Part shown: piece by piece, positions 1 through 10,270 of the stretch
Layout of the letters: each line of letters opens with the position of its first letter
Position numbering within the stretch: position 1 is the first letter of the stretch
NCBI GenBank assembly: GCA_009914615.1
Contig: WNDX01000023.1
Location: forward strand, 1-37,952
Direction of reading: 5' to 3'
DNA length: 37,952 bases
DNA from: Herbaspirillum frisingense
Lineage (GTDB): Bacteria > Pseudomonadota > Gammaproteobacteria > Burkholderiales > Burkholderiaceae_D
Program-made: the position numbers and the translations under genes
Notes under the pieces: model-generated
The model's input: the letters and a program-made list of their open reading frames with translations, nothing else
Told to the model about the DNA's origin: nothing
The model's database searches: none

Positions 1-59
1 CCCTCGGCCAATCGCAACGCATAGGCGATTTGCTCTTCGCTAAATCTCGATCGTTTCAT
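1..59 (-). CDS. IS3-family transposase OrfA, N-terminal fragment
   Basis: The first 19 codons, starting at the ATG whose complement is 57-59, read MKRSRFSEEQIAYALRLAE. This is the conserved start of the helix-turn-helix OrfA subunit of IS3/IS407 transposases, which binds the element ends and is joined to the DDE integrase OrfB by programmed frameshifting. The coding region runs off the left edge. A ribosome site (AAGGAG) lies just before the start. Confidence 0.8.
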   Translation of the reverse strand, partial: MKRSRFSEEQIAYALRLAE

Positions 60-142
60 GGCTACTCCTTGCCCGCTTCGGGGCGCTGAGAAGCAACCTT
101 ACCTCTAGTTTTGACCTGTACGGATATTCCGGGGGCAGGTCA
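1..142 (-). mobile_element. IS3-family (IS407-type) insertion sequence, 5' end only
   Basis: Read on the minus strand, the element begins at 142 with TGACCTGCCCCC, an end typical of IS407-group IS3 elements (5'-TG start). After about 80 bases comes an orfA-like start codon with a good ribosome site (AAGGAG). The rest of the element lies beyond the left edge. Its outer 31 bases (112-142) form a nested dyad: TGACCTG at 112-118 pairs with CAGGTCA at 136-142, and CGGA at 121-124 pairs with TCCG at 128-131. The family call comes from the end sequence and the first residues of the transposase. The other end and the target duplication cannot be seen. Confidence 0.8.
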
Positions 143-258
143 AGATGGACATCGTGCCCAGCGAAGCGGTGTGGGTGCTGGAGATCCAGCTGCGCCATCC
201 GATGTATCCGGTCGGCGCCTTTTACGAAGATATTCTGATCGGCCTGCCGGGCGAATGA
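143..258 (+). pseudogene. C-terminal remnant of a gene cut by the IS
   Basis: Directly after the IS end an open frame continues to a TGA at 256-258. It encodes about 38 residues with a protein-like composition (start MDIVPSEAVWVLEIQL, end EDILIGLPGE). It is convergent with gatB and ends just before a strong bidirectional terminator, as a normal 3' gene end would. The ATG at 145 is probably fortuitous, and the real 5' part would lie across the IS. I do not recognise the family. Confidence 0.5.
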
Positions 259-270
259 ATCGCAGGGACG

Positions 271-303
271 AAAAAAAGCCGCATCCGAAGATGCGGCTTT
301 TTT
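271..303. terminator. Bidirectional rho-independent terminator
   Basis: AGCCGCATC (277-285), loop CGAA and GATGCGGCT (290-298) form a 9-bp stem flanked by an A-run on the left and a T-run on the right, so it can end transcription from both directions. It separates the IS-truncated gene from gatB. Confidence 0.85.
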
Positions 304-322
304 GCTTGCGACGTACGGTGGA

Positions 323-1783
323 TCAGCCTGCCAGTTTCTTGCGCAACAGCTCGGTCAACTGAGCCGGGTTGGCCTTGCCGCGGCTGGCCTTCATGGCTTG
401 GCCGATCAGGGCGTTGATGGCCTGTTCCTTGCCGGCGCGGAATTCTGCGACCGACTTCTCGTTGGCCGCCAGCACCTGGTCCACGATGGCTTCCAGCGCG
501 CCGCTGTCGGAGATCTGCTTGAGCCCCTTGGCGTCGATGATGTCGTCGGCCAGCGAGTCCTTGTCGGACTTGGCTTCCCACATGCCGGCGAAGACTTCCT
601 TGGCGATCTTGTTGGAGATGGTGCCGTCGGCGATGCGCTTCAACAGCAGCGCGAATTGCACGGCGCTGACCGGCGTGTCGGCGATGTCGGTGTCCGCGCG
701 GTTCAGGGTCGAGGCGACGTCGCCCATCAGCCAGTTGGCGGCGGGCTTGGCCTGCTCCTTGCCGGCCGCGGCGACCACGGCTTCGAAATAGGACGCCATC
801 GCCTTGGATTGCGTCAGCACGGCGGCATCGTATTCCGGCAGTGCGTAGTCGCTGACGAAGCGCTCGCGCATGGCGGCCGGCAATTCCGGCATGGTGGCCC
901 TGACGCGTTCGATCCATTCCTGGGCGATCGCCAGCGGCGGCAGGTCGGGATCGGGGAAGTAGCGGTAATCCTGCGCGTCTTCCTTGCTGCGCATGGAGCG
1001 GGTTTCCTTCTTGTCCGGATCGTAGAGGCGGGTCTCCTGCACCACGCTGCCGCCGTCTTCGATCAGCTCGATCTGGCGGCGCACTTCGTAGTTGATCGCG
1101 TCTTCCATGAAGCGGAAGGAGTTCAGGTTCTTGATCTCGCAGCGGGTGCCGAATTCCTTCTGGCCGACCGGGCGCACCGAGACGTTGGCGTCGCAGCGGA
1201 ACGAGCCTTCCTGCATGTTGCCGTCGCAGATGCCCAGCCACATCACCAGCGAATGCAAGGCCTTGGCATAGGCGACCGCTTCCGCGGCGCTGCGCATGTC
1301 GGGCTCGGTGACGATTTCCAGCAGCGGCGTGCCGGCGCGGTTGAGGTCGATGCCGGACATGCCCTGGTAGTCCTCATGCAGCGACTTGCCGGCGTCTTCT
1401 TCCAGGTGCGCGCGCGTCAACTGCAGGGTCTTGATCTCGCTCTTGCCATCCTTTTCGAGGACATAGGAAATCCTGCCGCCCTGCACCACCGGAATCTCAT
1501 ACTGGCTGATCTGGTAGCCCTTGGGCAGGTCGGGGTAGAAGTAATTCTTGCGCGCGAATACCGAACGCGGCGCGATGGTGGCGCCGATCGCCAGGCCGAA
1601 CTGGATGGCGCGTTCGACCGCGCCCTTGTTCAATACCGGCAGCACGCCCGGCAGCGCCAGATCGACCGGGCTGGCCTGGGTGTTGGGCTCGGCGCCGAAG
1701 CGGGTCGAGCTGCCGCTGAAGATCTTGGATTGCGTCGAAAGCTGGGTGTGCGTTTCGAGGCCGATGACGACTTCCCACTGCAT
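323..1783 (-). CDS. gatB: Asp-tRNA(Asn)/Glu-tRNA(Gln) amidotransferase subunit B
   Basis: GatB binds misacylated Glu-tRNA(Gln) or Asp-tRNA(Asn), activates the side-chain carboxylate with ATP and transfers ammonia channelled from GatA, so that Gln-tRNA or Asn-tRNA is formed in the cytosol. The protein is 486 residues, the usual family length. The N-terminal catalytic domain shows the family block [17 protein letters not shown] (79-94) and the signature [13 protein letters not shown] (146-158). The C-terminal part (about 340-486) is the helical YqeY-like tRNA-binding domain. It is the last gene of gatC-gatA-gatB, 51 bp after gatA, and ends at the shared terminator at 271-303. Whether it serves Gln, Asn or both depends on which synthetases the genome has, which is not visible here. 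Confidence 0.97.
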   Translation of the reverse strand: MQWEVVIGLETHTQLSTQSKIFSGSSTRFGAEPNTQASPVDLALPGVLPVLNKGAVERAIQFGLAIGATIAPRSVFARKNYFYPDLPKGYQISQYEIPVVQGGRISYVLEKDGKSEIKTLQLTRAHLEEDAGKSLHEDYQGMSGIDLNRAGTPLLEIVTEPDMRSAAEAVAYAKALHSLVMWLGICDGNMQEGSFRCDANVSVRPVGQKEFGTRCEIKNLNSFRFMEDAINYEVRRQIELIEDGGSVVQETRLYDPDKKETRSMRSKEDAQDYRYFPDPDLPPLAIAQEWIERVRATMPELPAAMRERFVSDYALPEYDAAVLTQSKAMASYFEAVVAAAGKEQAKPAANWLMGDVASTLNRADTDIADTPVSAVQFALLLKRIADGTISNKIAKEVFAGMWEAKSDKDSLADDIIDAKGLKQISDSGALEAIVDQVLAANEKSVAEFRAGKEQAINALIGQAMKASRGKANPAQLTELLRKKLAG

Positions 1784-1834
1784 GATGTTGTCCTTGCGAA
1801 TTCTGTTTCAGGTGATTGGCTTGATCGCGGCGGC

Positions 1835-3301
1835 TCAGGCCGGTTCGCGCAGATGCCAGTCGGTCGCTTGCTGGAACTGGTGCGCCACGTTCAGCAGGCG
1901 GGCTTCGTCGAAATAATTGCCGATGATCTGCAGACCGACCGGGCGCTTGCCGTTCTTGTCGCCCTGGCCGAAACCACAGGGAATCGACATGCCGGGCAGA
2001 CCCGCCAGGCTGGTGGAGAGCGTGAAGATGTCGGCCAGGTAGTTGGCGACCGGGTCGTTGGTCTTGTCGCCCAGATCCCAGGCCACCGTCGGCGCCACCG
2101 GGCCCATGATGACGTCGCACTGGCGGTTCGGGCCTTCCAGCGCGTTGCGGAAATCCTGCGCGATCAGGCGGCGGATCTTCTGCGCCTGCAGGTAATAGGC
2201 ATCGTAGTAGCCGTGCGACAGCACATAGGAGCCGACCAGGATGCGGCGCTTCACTTCTTCGCCGAAACCTTCCGCGCGCGACTTCTTGTACATGTCGGCC
2301 AGGTCCTTGTAATCGGCGGCGCGATGGCCGTAGCGCACGCCGTCGAAGCGCGACAGATTGGACGAGGCCTCGGCCGGGGCGATCACGTAGTACACCGGGA
2401 TCGACAGCTCGGTCTTGGGCAGCGAGATCTCCACCAGCGTGGCGCCCAGCTTTTCGAACTCGGCCAGCGCGGCGCGCACGGCCTGTTCGACGTCGGCGGC
2501 CAGGCCGGCGCCGAAGAATTCCTTGGGCACGCCGATGCGCAGACCCTGCACACCATCGTTGAGCGAGCGGTTGAAGTCTTCCTTCGGGCGCTCCAGGCTG
2601 GTCGAATCGCGTTCGTCGAAGCCGGTCATGGCGTTGAGCAGCAGGCCGCAGTCCTCGGCGGTCTTGGCGATCGGGCCGCCCTGGTCGAGCGAGGAGGCGA
2701 AGGCGATCATGCCGAAGCGCGACACGCTGCCGTAGGTCGGCTTGATGCCGGTCACGCCGCACAGCGAGGCCGGCTGGCGGATCGAGCCGCCGGTGTCGGT
2801 CGCGGTGGCGGCCGGCGCCAGGCGCGCGGCCACGGCGGCGGCGGAACCGCCCGAGGAACCGCCGGGTACGGCGGCCTTGTCCCAGGGATTCTTCACCGGG
2901 CCGTAGAAGGAGTTCTCGTTGCCCGATCCCATGGCGAATTCGTCGCAATTGACCTTGCCCAGGGTCACGGCGCCGGCGGCGTTGAACCGTTCCACCACGG
3001 TCGCGTCGAACGGGCTGACGTAGTTTTCCAGCATCCTGGAGCCGGCGGTGGTGCGCCAGCCGCGGGTGACGAAGATATCCTTGTGAGCGATGGGAGTGCC
3101 GGTCAGGGGGCCGGCGTCGTTGCCCGCCAGGCGCGCATCGGCGGCCTTGGCCTGGGCCAGCGTGAGGTCGCGGTCCACGTGCAGGAAAGCGTTCAGGTCG
3201 CTGGCGTCGATGCGATCCAGGAACAGCGTGGCCAGTTCGGCGGCGGAAATCTTGCGCGCTTGCAGTTGCGCGGACAGTTCTTTGAGTGTGAGCTTATGCA
3301 T
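1835..3301 (-). CDS. gatA: Asp-tRNA(Asn)/Glu-tRNA(Gln) amidotransferase subunit A
   Basis: GatA is the amidase subunit that hydrolyses glutamine and feeds ammonia to GatB. From the chosen start ([10 protein letters not shown]) the protein is 488 residues. The amidase-signature triad is complete by spacing: Lys74 in AHKD, cis-Ser149 in GGSSGGS and nucleophile Ser173 in DTGGSIRQP. The open frame extends nine codons further upstream (MARPQRTDS), but family members begin with the MHxLTLKEL pattern, so 3301 is preferred. Neither candidate has a strong ribosome site. It lies 58 bp after gatC and 51 bp before gatB on the same strand, forming one operon. Confidence 0.96.
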   Translation of the reverse strand: MHKLTLKELSAQLQARKISAAELATLFLDRIDASDLNAFLHVDRDLTLAQAKAADARLAGNDAGPLTGTPIAHKDIFVTRGWRTTAGSRMLENYVSPFDATVVERFNAAGAVTLGKVNCDEFAMGSGNENSFYGPVKNPWDKAAVPGGSSGGSAAAVAARLAPAATATDTGGSIRQPASLCGVTGIKPTYGSVSRFGMIAFASSLDQGGPIAKTAEDCGLLLNAMTGFDERDSTSLERPKEDFNRSLNDGVQGLRIGVPKEFFGAGLAADVEQAVRAALAEFEKLGATLVEISLPKTELSIPVYYVIAPAEASSNLSRFDGVRYGHRAADYKDLADMYKKSRAEGFGEEVKRRILVGSYVLSHGYYDAYYLQAQKIRRLIAQDFRNALEGPNRQCDVIMGPVAPTVAWDLGDKTNDPVANYLADIFTLSTSLAGLPGMSIPCGFGQGDKNGKRPVGLQIIGNYFDEARLLNVAHQFQQATDWHLREPA

Positions 3302-3359
3302 GGAGTCGGTTCGCTGCGGTCTTGCCATTGGGCGGTACGGTTGGGCGCTCGGCGCCGGC

Positions 3360-3662
3360 TTATTCGATGACCTTGGGCACCAGGTACAGGCCGTCCTGGG
3401 TCGCCGGTGCGGGCTGCTGGTAGTCTTCGCGGCGGTTGGTCTCGGTCACGGCGTCTTCGCGCAGGCGCAGCGCCAGCGCCGGCTCGATGGCAGCGATCGG
3501 GTGCGACAGCGGCTCCACGCCGGTGGTGTCCACGGCCTTCATCTGCTCCACCAGGGCGAAGATGCCGTTGAGCTTCTCCAGCGTTTCGCCGGCCTGGGCG
3601 TCGGTCAGTTCCAGGCGGGAGAGGTTGGCGATGCGTTTGACGTCGGAAAGGGCTAGTGACAT
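3360..3662 (-). CDS. gatC: Asp-tRNA(Asn)/Glu-tRNA(Gln) amidotransferase subunit C
   Basis: GatC is the small clamp that wraps around the GatA-GatB interface and stabilises the complex. The protein is 100 residues starting [19 protein letters not shown] and ending LVPKVIE, both typical for the family. The open frame extends 61 codons upstream, but that part is low-complexity and unrelated, so the start at 3662 is chosen. It is the first gene of the minus-strand gatCAB operon and is divergent from mreB. Confidence 0.95.
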   Translation of the reverse strand: MSLALSDVKRIANLSRLELTDAQAGETLEKLNGIFALVEQMKAVDTTGVEPLSHPIAAIEPALALRLREDAVTETNRREDYQQPAPATQDGLYLVPKVIE

Positions 3663-5066
<1,404 letters not shown>

Positions 5067-5081
5067 GCCGAACCAGCCTCC

Positions 5082-5104
5082 AGGCCGGCCTTGCGCCGGC
5101 CTTT
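5082..5104 (+). terminator. Hairpin after mreB, possible attenuating terminator
   Basis: AGGCCGGC (5082-5089) pairs with GCCGGCCT (5095-5102) around the loop CTTGC and is followed by only three T. Lying 16 bp after the mreB stop and 238 bp before mreC, it could lower transcription into the rest of the cluster. The short T-run makes it uncertain. Confidence 0.45.
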
Positions 5105-5342
5105 CAACATCGCCGGCGGCCGCGTGCCGCCGGATGAGCGGGGAACCGATACGTTCGATATGACGCAGTTCACACCGACTTGCCCACAGGCGCGGATCTG
5201 GATTCCGCCCACGGCGCAGGTTCGGCTAGATCTTCGTCCACGCGGCGCGTCAGCTCCCCTTTTCAATTCGTTTTCGACGCAGGAAGTGAGTGCTCCGTCC
5301 TGCAGCCGGCCGCCCCTGCGGCCCTGCTGACGGCCTGACGCC

Positions 5343-6398
5343 ATGGAAATCCCACCACTCTTCAAGCAGGGCGCCTCGGCCCGGGTGCGCGTCACCATCT
5401 TTGCGCTGCTGTCGGTCGTGATGCTGGTGGTTGACGCCCGCATGCACGTGCTGGGCGCGATACGCCAGGGCATCGGCACCGTGCTCTATCCCTTCCAGAC
5501 GGTGGCCATGGTGCCGCGCGACGCCGCCAGCAGCATGACCGACTACTTCACGTCGCTGAGCGCGCTGCAAAAGGAAAACCAGGGCCTGCGCCAGCAGCAG
5601 ATCGTCAATTCCCAACTGATGCAGCAGGAACGCCAACTGGCGGCCGAGAATGCCCAACTGCGCAAGCTGCTGGACATGCAGCAGAAGGTGCCGGTCAAGT
5701 CCATCGTGGGCGAGATCCTGTACGACGCGCGCGATCCGTTCACCCGCAAGATCATCCTCAACCGCGGCTCCCAGCAGGGCGTGGCCGCTGGCCAGCCGGT
5801 GATCGACGAGGTCGGCATCGTGGGCCAGGTCACGCGGGTGTTCCCGTTCACTTCCGAAGTCACGCTGCTCACCGACAAGGACCAGGCCATCCCGGTCCAG
5901 GTGCTGCGCAACGGCTTGCGCAGCGTGGCCTACGGCCGCGGCCAGACCGGCGCGCTGGATCTGCGCTTCATGCCGGCCAACGCCGATATCCAGAAGGGCG
6001 ACATGCTGGTGACCTCGGGCATTGACGGTATCTATCCGCCGGGCCTGTCGGTGGCCACCGTGGTGCTGATGGAGACCCGCTCGGCCGACTCCTTCGCGCG
6101 CATCGTGTGCCAGCCGGTGGCCGGCATCGATCGCCATCGCCAGTTGTTGATCCTGCTGGTGGAACAAACCCTGCCGCCGCGTCCGGAACCGGACAACGCC
6201 GATGAGAAATCCGGCAAGCTCTTCAAGCGCCGCCTGCGCGACAGCACGCGCGACAACAGCGCCGACGACGCCAACGCCACGCCCAAGGACAAGCCCGTCG
6301 AGGAACGCAAGGGCGCGGCCAACGTGACCGCACCCGCTGCTGCGGCGGCCGCGCCTGCCGCAGCCGCCAAGCCGGCCGCCAAGGAAACCGCACGATGA
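5343..6398 (+). CDS. mreC: Rod-shape determining protein MreC
   Basis: MreC is the bitopic periplasmic scaffold of the elongasome that activates PBP2-RodA. The protein is 351 residues. A short cytosolic segment (1-15) is followed by one membrane helix (about 16-34), a coiled coil (about 70-115, rich in Gln/Glu/Leu) and the two beta-barrel domains (about 120-280). An Ala/Pro/Lys-rich tail of about 35 residues, made largely of alanine runs, ends the protein. The core is conserved and the tail is low complexity, as often seen in this order. The stop overlaps the mreD start by 4 bp (ATGA), implying translational coupling. Confidence 0.96.
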   Translation: MEIPPLFKQGASARVRVTIFALLSVVMLVVDARMHVLGAIRQGIGTVLYPFQTVAMVPRDAASSMTDYFTSLSALQKENQGLRQQQIVNSQLMQQERQLAAENAQLRKLLDMQQKVPVKSIVGEILYDARDPFTRKIILNRGSQQGVAAGQPVIDEVGIVGQVTRVFPFTSEVTLLTDKDQAIPVQVLRNGLRSVAYGRGQTGALDLRFMPANADIQKGDMLVTSGIDGIYPPGLSVATVVLMETRSADSFARIVCQPVAGIDRHRQLLILLVEQTLPPRPEPDNADEKSGKLFKRRLRDSTRDNSADDANATPKDKPVEERKGAANVTAPAAAAAAPAAAAKPAAKETAR

Positions 6399-6907
6399 AC
6401 GATCCGCACTACATCCTCCTGCCGGCCAACCCGCTGTTCATCGCGTTCAGCCTGATCGTGGCCTTCCTGCTCAACCTGATGCCCTGGGGGCAACTGGTCG
6501 GCGTGCCCGATTTCGTGGCGCTGGCGCTGGTGTTCTGGAACATCCACCAACCGCGCAAGGTCGGCATCAGCGTCGCCTTCCTGATGGGCCTGCTGATGGA
6601 CGTCAACGAAGCCACCCTGCTGGGCGAGAACGCGCTGGCCTACACCCTGCTGTCCTACTTCGCGATCATGATCCACCGCCGCGTGCTGTGGTTCCCGCTG
6701 CGCACCCAGGCGCTGCACGTGCTGCCGCTGATGCTGCTCACGCAGGCGGTGCAACTGGTGGTGCAGTTGCTGGTGACCGGTAAGTTCCCGCACTGGTTCT
6801 ATTTCAGCGAGAGCGTCGTCTCGGCCGTGCTGTGGCCGGTGGTGAGCCTGCTGCTGCTGGCGCCGCAGCGCCGCGCGATCAACCGCGACGATAACCGTCC
6901 GATCTGA
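6395..6907 (+). CDS. mreD: Rod-shape determining protein MreD
   Basis: MreD is the polytopic inner-membrane partner of MreC that balances activation of the PBP2-RodA synthase. The protein has 170 residues with about five hydrophobic helices and starts MNDPHYILLPANPLFIAFSL, as in related MreD proteins. Its ATG overlaps the mreC stop by 4 bp, and mrdA follows after 19 bp, so the three are likely cotranscribed. Confidence 0.94.
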   Translation: MNDPHYILLPANPLFIAFSLIVAFLLNLMPWGQLVGVPDFVALALVFWNIHQPRKVGISVAFLMGLLMDVNEATLLGENALAYTLLSYFAIMIHRRVLWFPLRTQALHVLPLMLLTQAVQLVVQLLVTGKFPHWFYFSESVVSAVLWPVVSLLLLAPQRRAINRDDNRPI

Positions 6908-6926
6908 CGGCCGGGATCCAGGCAGC

Positions 6927-8897
6927 ATGACCGAATTCAAGAATACCGCGCATGAGCTGAAGCTCTTCAGGCTGCGCCTGGTCGCCGTGAGCGCGCTGGT
7001 GCTGGTGTGCTTCGGCCTGCTGCTGGCGCGCTTCCTGTGGCTGCAGGTGGTGCGCCACGATGCCTATGCCGCCCAGGCCGAGGAAAACCGCATCTCGGTG
7101 GTGCCCATCGTGCCCAACCGCGGCCTGATCCTGGATCGCAACGGCGTGGTGCTGGCGCGCAACTATTCCGCCTATACGCTGGAAATCACACCCTCCAAGA
7201 TCAAGAACAACATCGACGACCTGATCGACGAGCTGGGTACGCTGGTGGAAATCCAGCCGCGCGACCGCCGCCGCTTCCGCCGCCTGCAGGAAGAATCCAA
7301 GAACTTCGAAAGCGTGCCCATCCGCACCCGCCTGACCGACGAGGAAGTGGCCAAGTTCACCGCCCAGCGCTACCGCTTCCCCGGCGTCGAGGTGCAGGCG
7401 CGCCTGTTCCGCCAATACCCCTATGGCAAGACTGCGGCCCACGTGATCGGCTACATCGGCCGCATCAGCCAGCGCGACGCCGAGCGCATCGCCGACTCCG
7501 ATGACGAAGCCAATTACAACGGTACCGACTACATCGGCAAGGAAGGCCTGGAAAAGAGCTACGAAAGCCAGCTGCACGGCACCACCGGCTACGAGAAAGT
7601 GGAAATCTCGGCCAGCGGCCGCGCCGTGCGCTCGCTCTCGCGCACGCCGGCCACACCCGGCAAGAACCTGATCCTGTCGATCGACATCGAGCTGCAGAAG
7701 GTGGTGGAAGAAGCCTTCGGCGACCAGAAGGGCGCGCTGGTGGCGATCAACCCGGCCACCGGCGACATCCTGGCCTACGTCTCGCAGCCCTCCTATGACC
7801 CCAACCTGTTCGTCGAAGGCATCGACCAGCAGAGCTGGGACGAGCTCAACAAGTCGCCCGACCGGCCGCTCCTGAACCGGCCGCTGTCGGGCACCTATTC
7901 GCCCGGCTCGACCTACAAGCCCTTCATGGCGCTGGCCGCGCTGGAACTGGGCAGGCGCCGACCGCAGGACGCCATCCGCGACCCCGGTTATTTCATCCTT
8001 GGCAACCACCGTTTCCGGGATGACAAGGAAGGCGGCCACGGCATCGTCGATATGTACCGCTCGATCGCCATCTCCTGCGACACCTATTACTACATGCTGG
8101 CCAACGACATGGGCGTGAACGCGATCCATGACTTCATGAAGCCCTTCGGCTTCGGCCAGATCACGGGCATCGACCTGGAACACGAGAAGCGCGGCATCCT
8201 GCCTTCCACCGAATGGAAGCGCACCTCCTTCCGCAAGCCGGAGCAGAAGCGCTGGATCGCCGGCGACACCGTCTCGCTGGGCATCGGCCAGGGCTACAAC
8301 AGCTTCACCCCGCTGCAGATGGCCCAGGCCACCTCCATCCTGGCCAACAACGGCGTGGTGATGAAGCCGCACCTGGTCAAGATCATCGAGGATGGCGTGA
8401 CCCATGAGCGCACCGAGACCGTGCCCAAGGAAAGCTACCGCATCCCGCTGAAGCAGGAAAACATCGACTTCATCAAGCGCGCCATGGTCGGCGTGATCAA
8501 GGAAGGCACCGGCCGCGCAGCGTTCGCGGGCGCGCCTTACGAGTCCGGCGGCAAGACCGGTACGGCGCAGGTGGTGAACATCGCCAAGAACCAGAAGTAC
8601 GATTCCAAGAAGCTGTCGCGCATCTATCACGACAACGGCCTGTACATCGGCTTCGCGCCGGCCGACGCGCCGCGCATCGCGATCGCCGCGGTGGTCGAGA
8701 ACGGCGGCTGGGGCGCCGGCGTGGCCGCGCCGCTGGTGCGCAAGGCCATGGATTACTTCATGCTGGGCAAGCGCCCCAACGAGCCGATCAAGTCGGTCGC
8801 CCCGGCCGAGCCGGTGACCGCCGACGCGCCGGTGGAAGGCCCGACCTCCGACGACGTCAGCAATACGCCGACCGTCCAGCCCGACGTGCAGGAATGA
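6927..8897 (+). CDS. mrdA: Penicillin-binding protein 2, elongasome transpeptidase
   Basis: PBP2 is the DD-transpeptidase that cross-links new lateral-wall peptidoglycan together with the RodA glycosyltransferase. The protein is 656 residues with an N-terminal membrane anchor (about 17-40), a dimerisation/pedestal domain (about 55-240) and a transpeptidase domain (about 250-610). Active-site motifs are intact: STYK with Ser328 as nucleophile, SCD at 383-385 (the PBP2 form of SxN) and KTG at 543-545 within GGKTGTAQ. A Pro/Ala-rich C-terminal tail of about 40 residues follows. It lies between mreD and rodA on one strand. Confidence 0.97.
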   Translation: MTEFKNTAHELKLFRLRLVAVSALVLVCFGLLLARFLWLQVVRHDAYAAQAEENRISVVPIVPNRGLILDRNGVVLARNYSAYTLEITPSKIKNNIDDLIDELGTLVEIQPRDRRRFRRLQEESKNFESVPIRTRLTDEEVAKFTAQRYRFPGVEVQARLFRQYPYGKTAAHVIGYIGRISQRDAERIADSDDEANYNGTDYIGKEGLEKSYESQLHGTTGYEKVEISASGRAVRSLSRTPATPGKNLILSIDIELQKVVEEAFGDQKGALVAINPATGDILAYVSQPSYDPNLFVEGIDQQSWDELNKSPDRPLLNRPLSGTYSPGSTYKPFMALAALELGRRRPQDAIRDPGYFILGNHRFRDDKEGGHGIVDMYRSIAISCDTYYYMLANDMGVNAIHDFMKPFGFGQITGIDLEHEKRGILPSTEWKRTSFRKPEQKRWIAGDTVSLGIGQGYNSFTPLQMAQATSILANNGVVMKPHLVKIIEDGVTHERTETVPKESYRIPLKQENIDFIKRAMVGVIKEGTGRAAFAGAPYESGGKTGTAQVVNIAKNQKYDSKKLSRIYHDNGLYIGFAPADAPRIAIAAVVENGGWGAGVAAPLVRKAMDYFMLGKRPNEPIKSVAPAEPVTADAPVEGPTSDDVSNTPTVQPDVQE

Positions 8898-8970
8898 CGG
8901 TGCGATTCGTTTATCATTCCCGTGCGCGCCGCTTCCGCTGCGGCGCCGCGGACCAAGCAAGGGAGCCGGC

Positions 8971-10080
8971 ATGAGCCTGCAACGTCCCCCTCTGTGGCAA
9001 ATCATCAAGCCGCACCTGACGGTGTTCGATGGCGCGCTGTCGCTGATCGTGTTCCTGATCCTGTCGGTGGGCATCGTCACGCTGTATTCGGCCGGCATGA
9101 ACTTCCCCGGCCGGGTGGAAGACCAGTTGCGCAACATCCTGGTGGCCTTCATCGTCATGTGGATCGCCGCCAACGTCTCGCCGCAATTGCTGCTGCGCAT
9201 GGCGGTGCCGGTCTATACGGTGGGGGTGACGCTGCTGATCGCGGTGGCGCTGTTCGGCATCATCAAGAAGGGTTCGCGCCGCTGGCTCAACATTGGCATG
9301 GTGGTGCAGCCCTCGGAAATCATGAAGATCGCCATGCCGCTGATGCTGGCCTGGTACTTCCAGAAGCGCGAAGGCATGCTGCGCTGGGATGCCTTCCTGG
9401 TGGCGACCGTGCTGCTGCTGATCCCGGGCTTCCTGATCATCCGTCAGCCCGACCTGGGCACCGGCCTGCTGGTGCTGGCGGCCGGCTTCTACGTGATCTT
9501 CTTCGCCGGCCTGCCCTGGAAGATCCTGCTGGGCCTGTGCGTGGCCGGCGCCGCCAGCCTGCCGGTGGTGTGGTCCTTCATGCACGATTACCAGCGCCAG
9601 CGCATCATGATGCTGATCGATCCGACCTCCGATCCGCTGGGCAAGGGCTTCCACATCATCCAATCGACCATCGCCATCGGTTCCGGCGGCGTGACCGGCA
9701 AGGGCTGGCTGATGGGGACGCAAACCCACCTGGAATTCATCCCCGAGCGCACCACCGACTTCATCTTCTCGGTGTATTCGGAAGAATTCGGGCTGATCGG
9801 CAACATCGTGCTGCTGGTGCTGTACCTGCTGCTGATCGGCCGCGGCCTGATGATCACGGCCAATGCGCCGACGCTGTTTACGCGCCTCCTGGGCGGGGCC
9901 ATCACCATGATTTTCTTCACCTACGCCTTCGTCAACATGGGCATGGTGAGCGGGATCCTGCCGGTGGTGGGCGTGCCGCTGCCCTTCATGAGTTATGGCG
10001 GCACCGCGCTGGTGACGCTGGGCCTGGGCGCGGGAATCCTGATGAGCATCCAGCGCCACCGCAAGCTGGTGCAGACCTGA
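8971..10080 (+). CDS. rodA: RodA, SEDS-family peptidoglycan glycosyltransferase
   Basis: RodA polymerises lipid II into glycan strands at the inner membrane and works as a pair with PBP2, encoded immediately upstream. The protein is 369 residues with about ten membrane helices. The SEDS signature near the C-terminus is visible in NMGMVSGILPVVGVPLP followed by FMSYGGTA. The 73-bp gap after mrdA contains TATCAT near 8912, which might be a weak internal promoter. Confidence 0.97.
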   Translation: MSLQRPPLWQIIKPHLTVFDGALSLIVFLILSVGIVTLYSAGMNFPGRVEDQLRNILVAFIVMWIAANVSPQLLLRMAVPVYTVGVTLLIAVALFGIIKKGSRRWLNIGMVVQPSEIMKIAMPLMLAWYFQKREGMLRWDAFLVATVLLLIPGFLIIRQPDLGTGLLVLAAGFYVIFFAGLPWKILLGLCVAGAASLPVVWSFMHDYQRQRIMMLIDPTSDPLGKGFHIIQSTIAIGSGGVTGKGWLMGTQTHLEFIPERTTDFIFSVYSEEFGLIGNIVLLVLYLLLIGRGLMITANAPTLFTRLLGGAITMIFFTYAFVNMGMVSGILPVVGVPLPFMSYGGTALVTLGLGAGILMSIQRHRKLVQT

Positions 10081-10270
10081 CACGACAGGCCGCGGCGCCA
10101 GCCCGGCCCGTTTTTCCGTTGCCGGTCAGGCAACAAATCCGCCATCGATGAACTTGCGCCACTGACGAGTTGTCAGCCATGGTGCGTTGCACTCTGGTAT
10201 CGTGGCGAAAAATTCCGGCCGGACAAGCGTCCGCAGGCCCGGCACATCGACTGTTGCACAAGGACAGGGA

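Noticed and set aside
302-3370. 1022-codon open frame on the plus strand
   Set aside because: It runs antisense through gatB and gatA, whose families are unmistakable. Long antisense frames arise from high GC at third codon positions; it has no ribosome site and a low-complexity His/Arg/Ala composition.
6300-6398. GCC/GCG-rich tract at the end of mreC as a DNA repeat
   Set aside because: It codes for an Ala/Pro tail with mixed codons and no constant DNA repeat unit.
6879-9200. 773-codon open frame on the minus strand
   Set aside because: It is antisense to mrdA and the start of rodA, with the same GC-driven origin.
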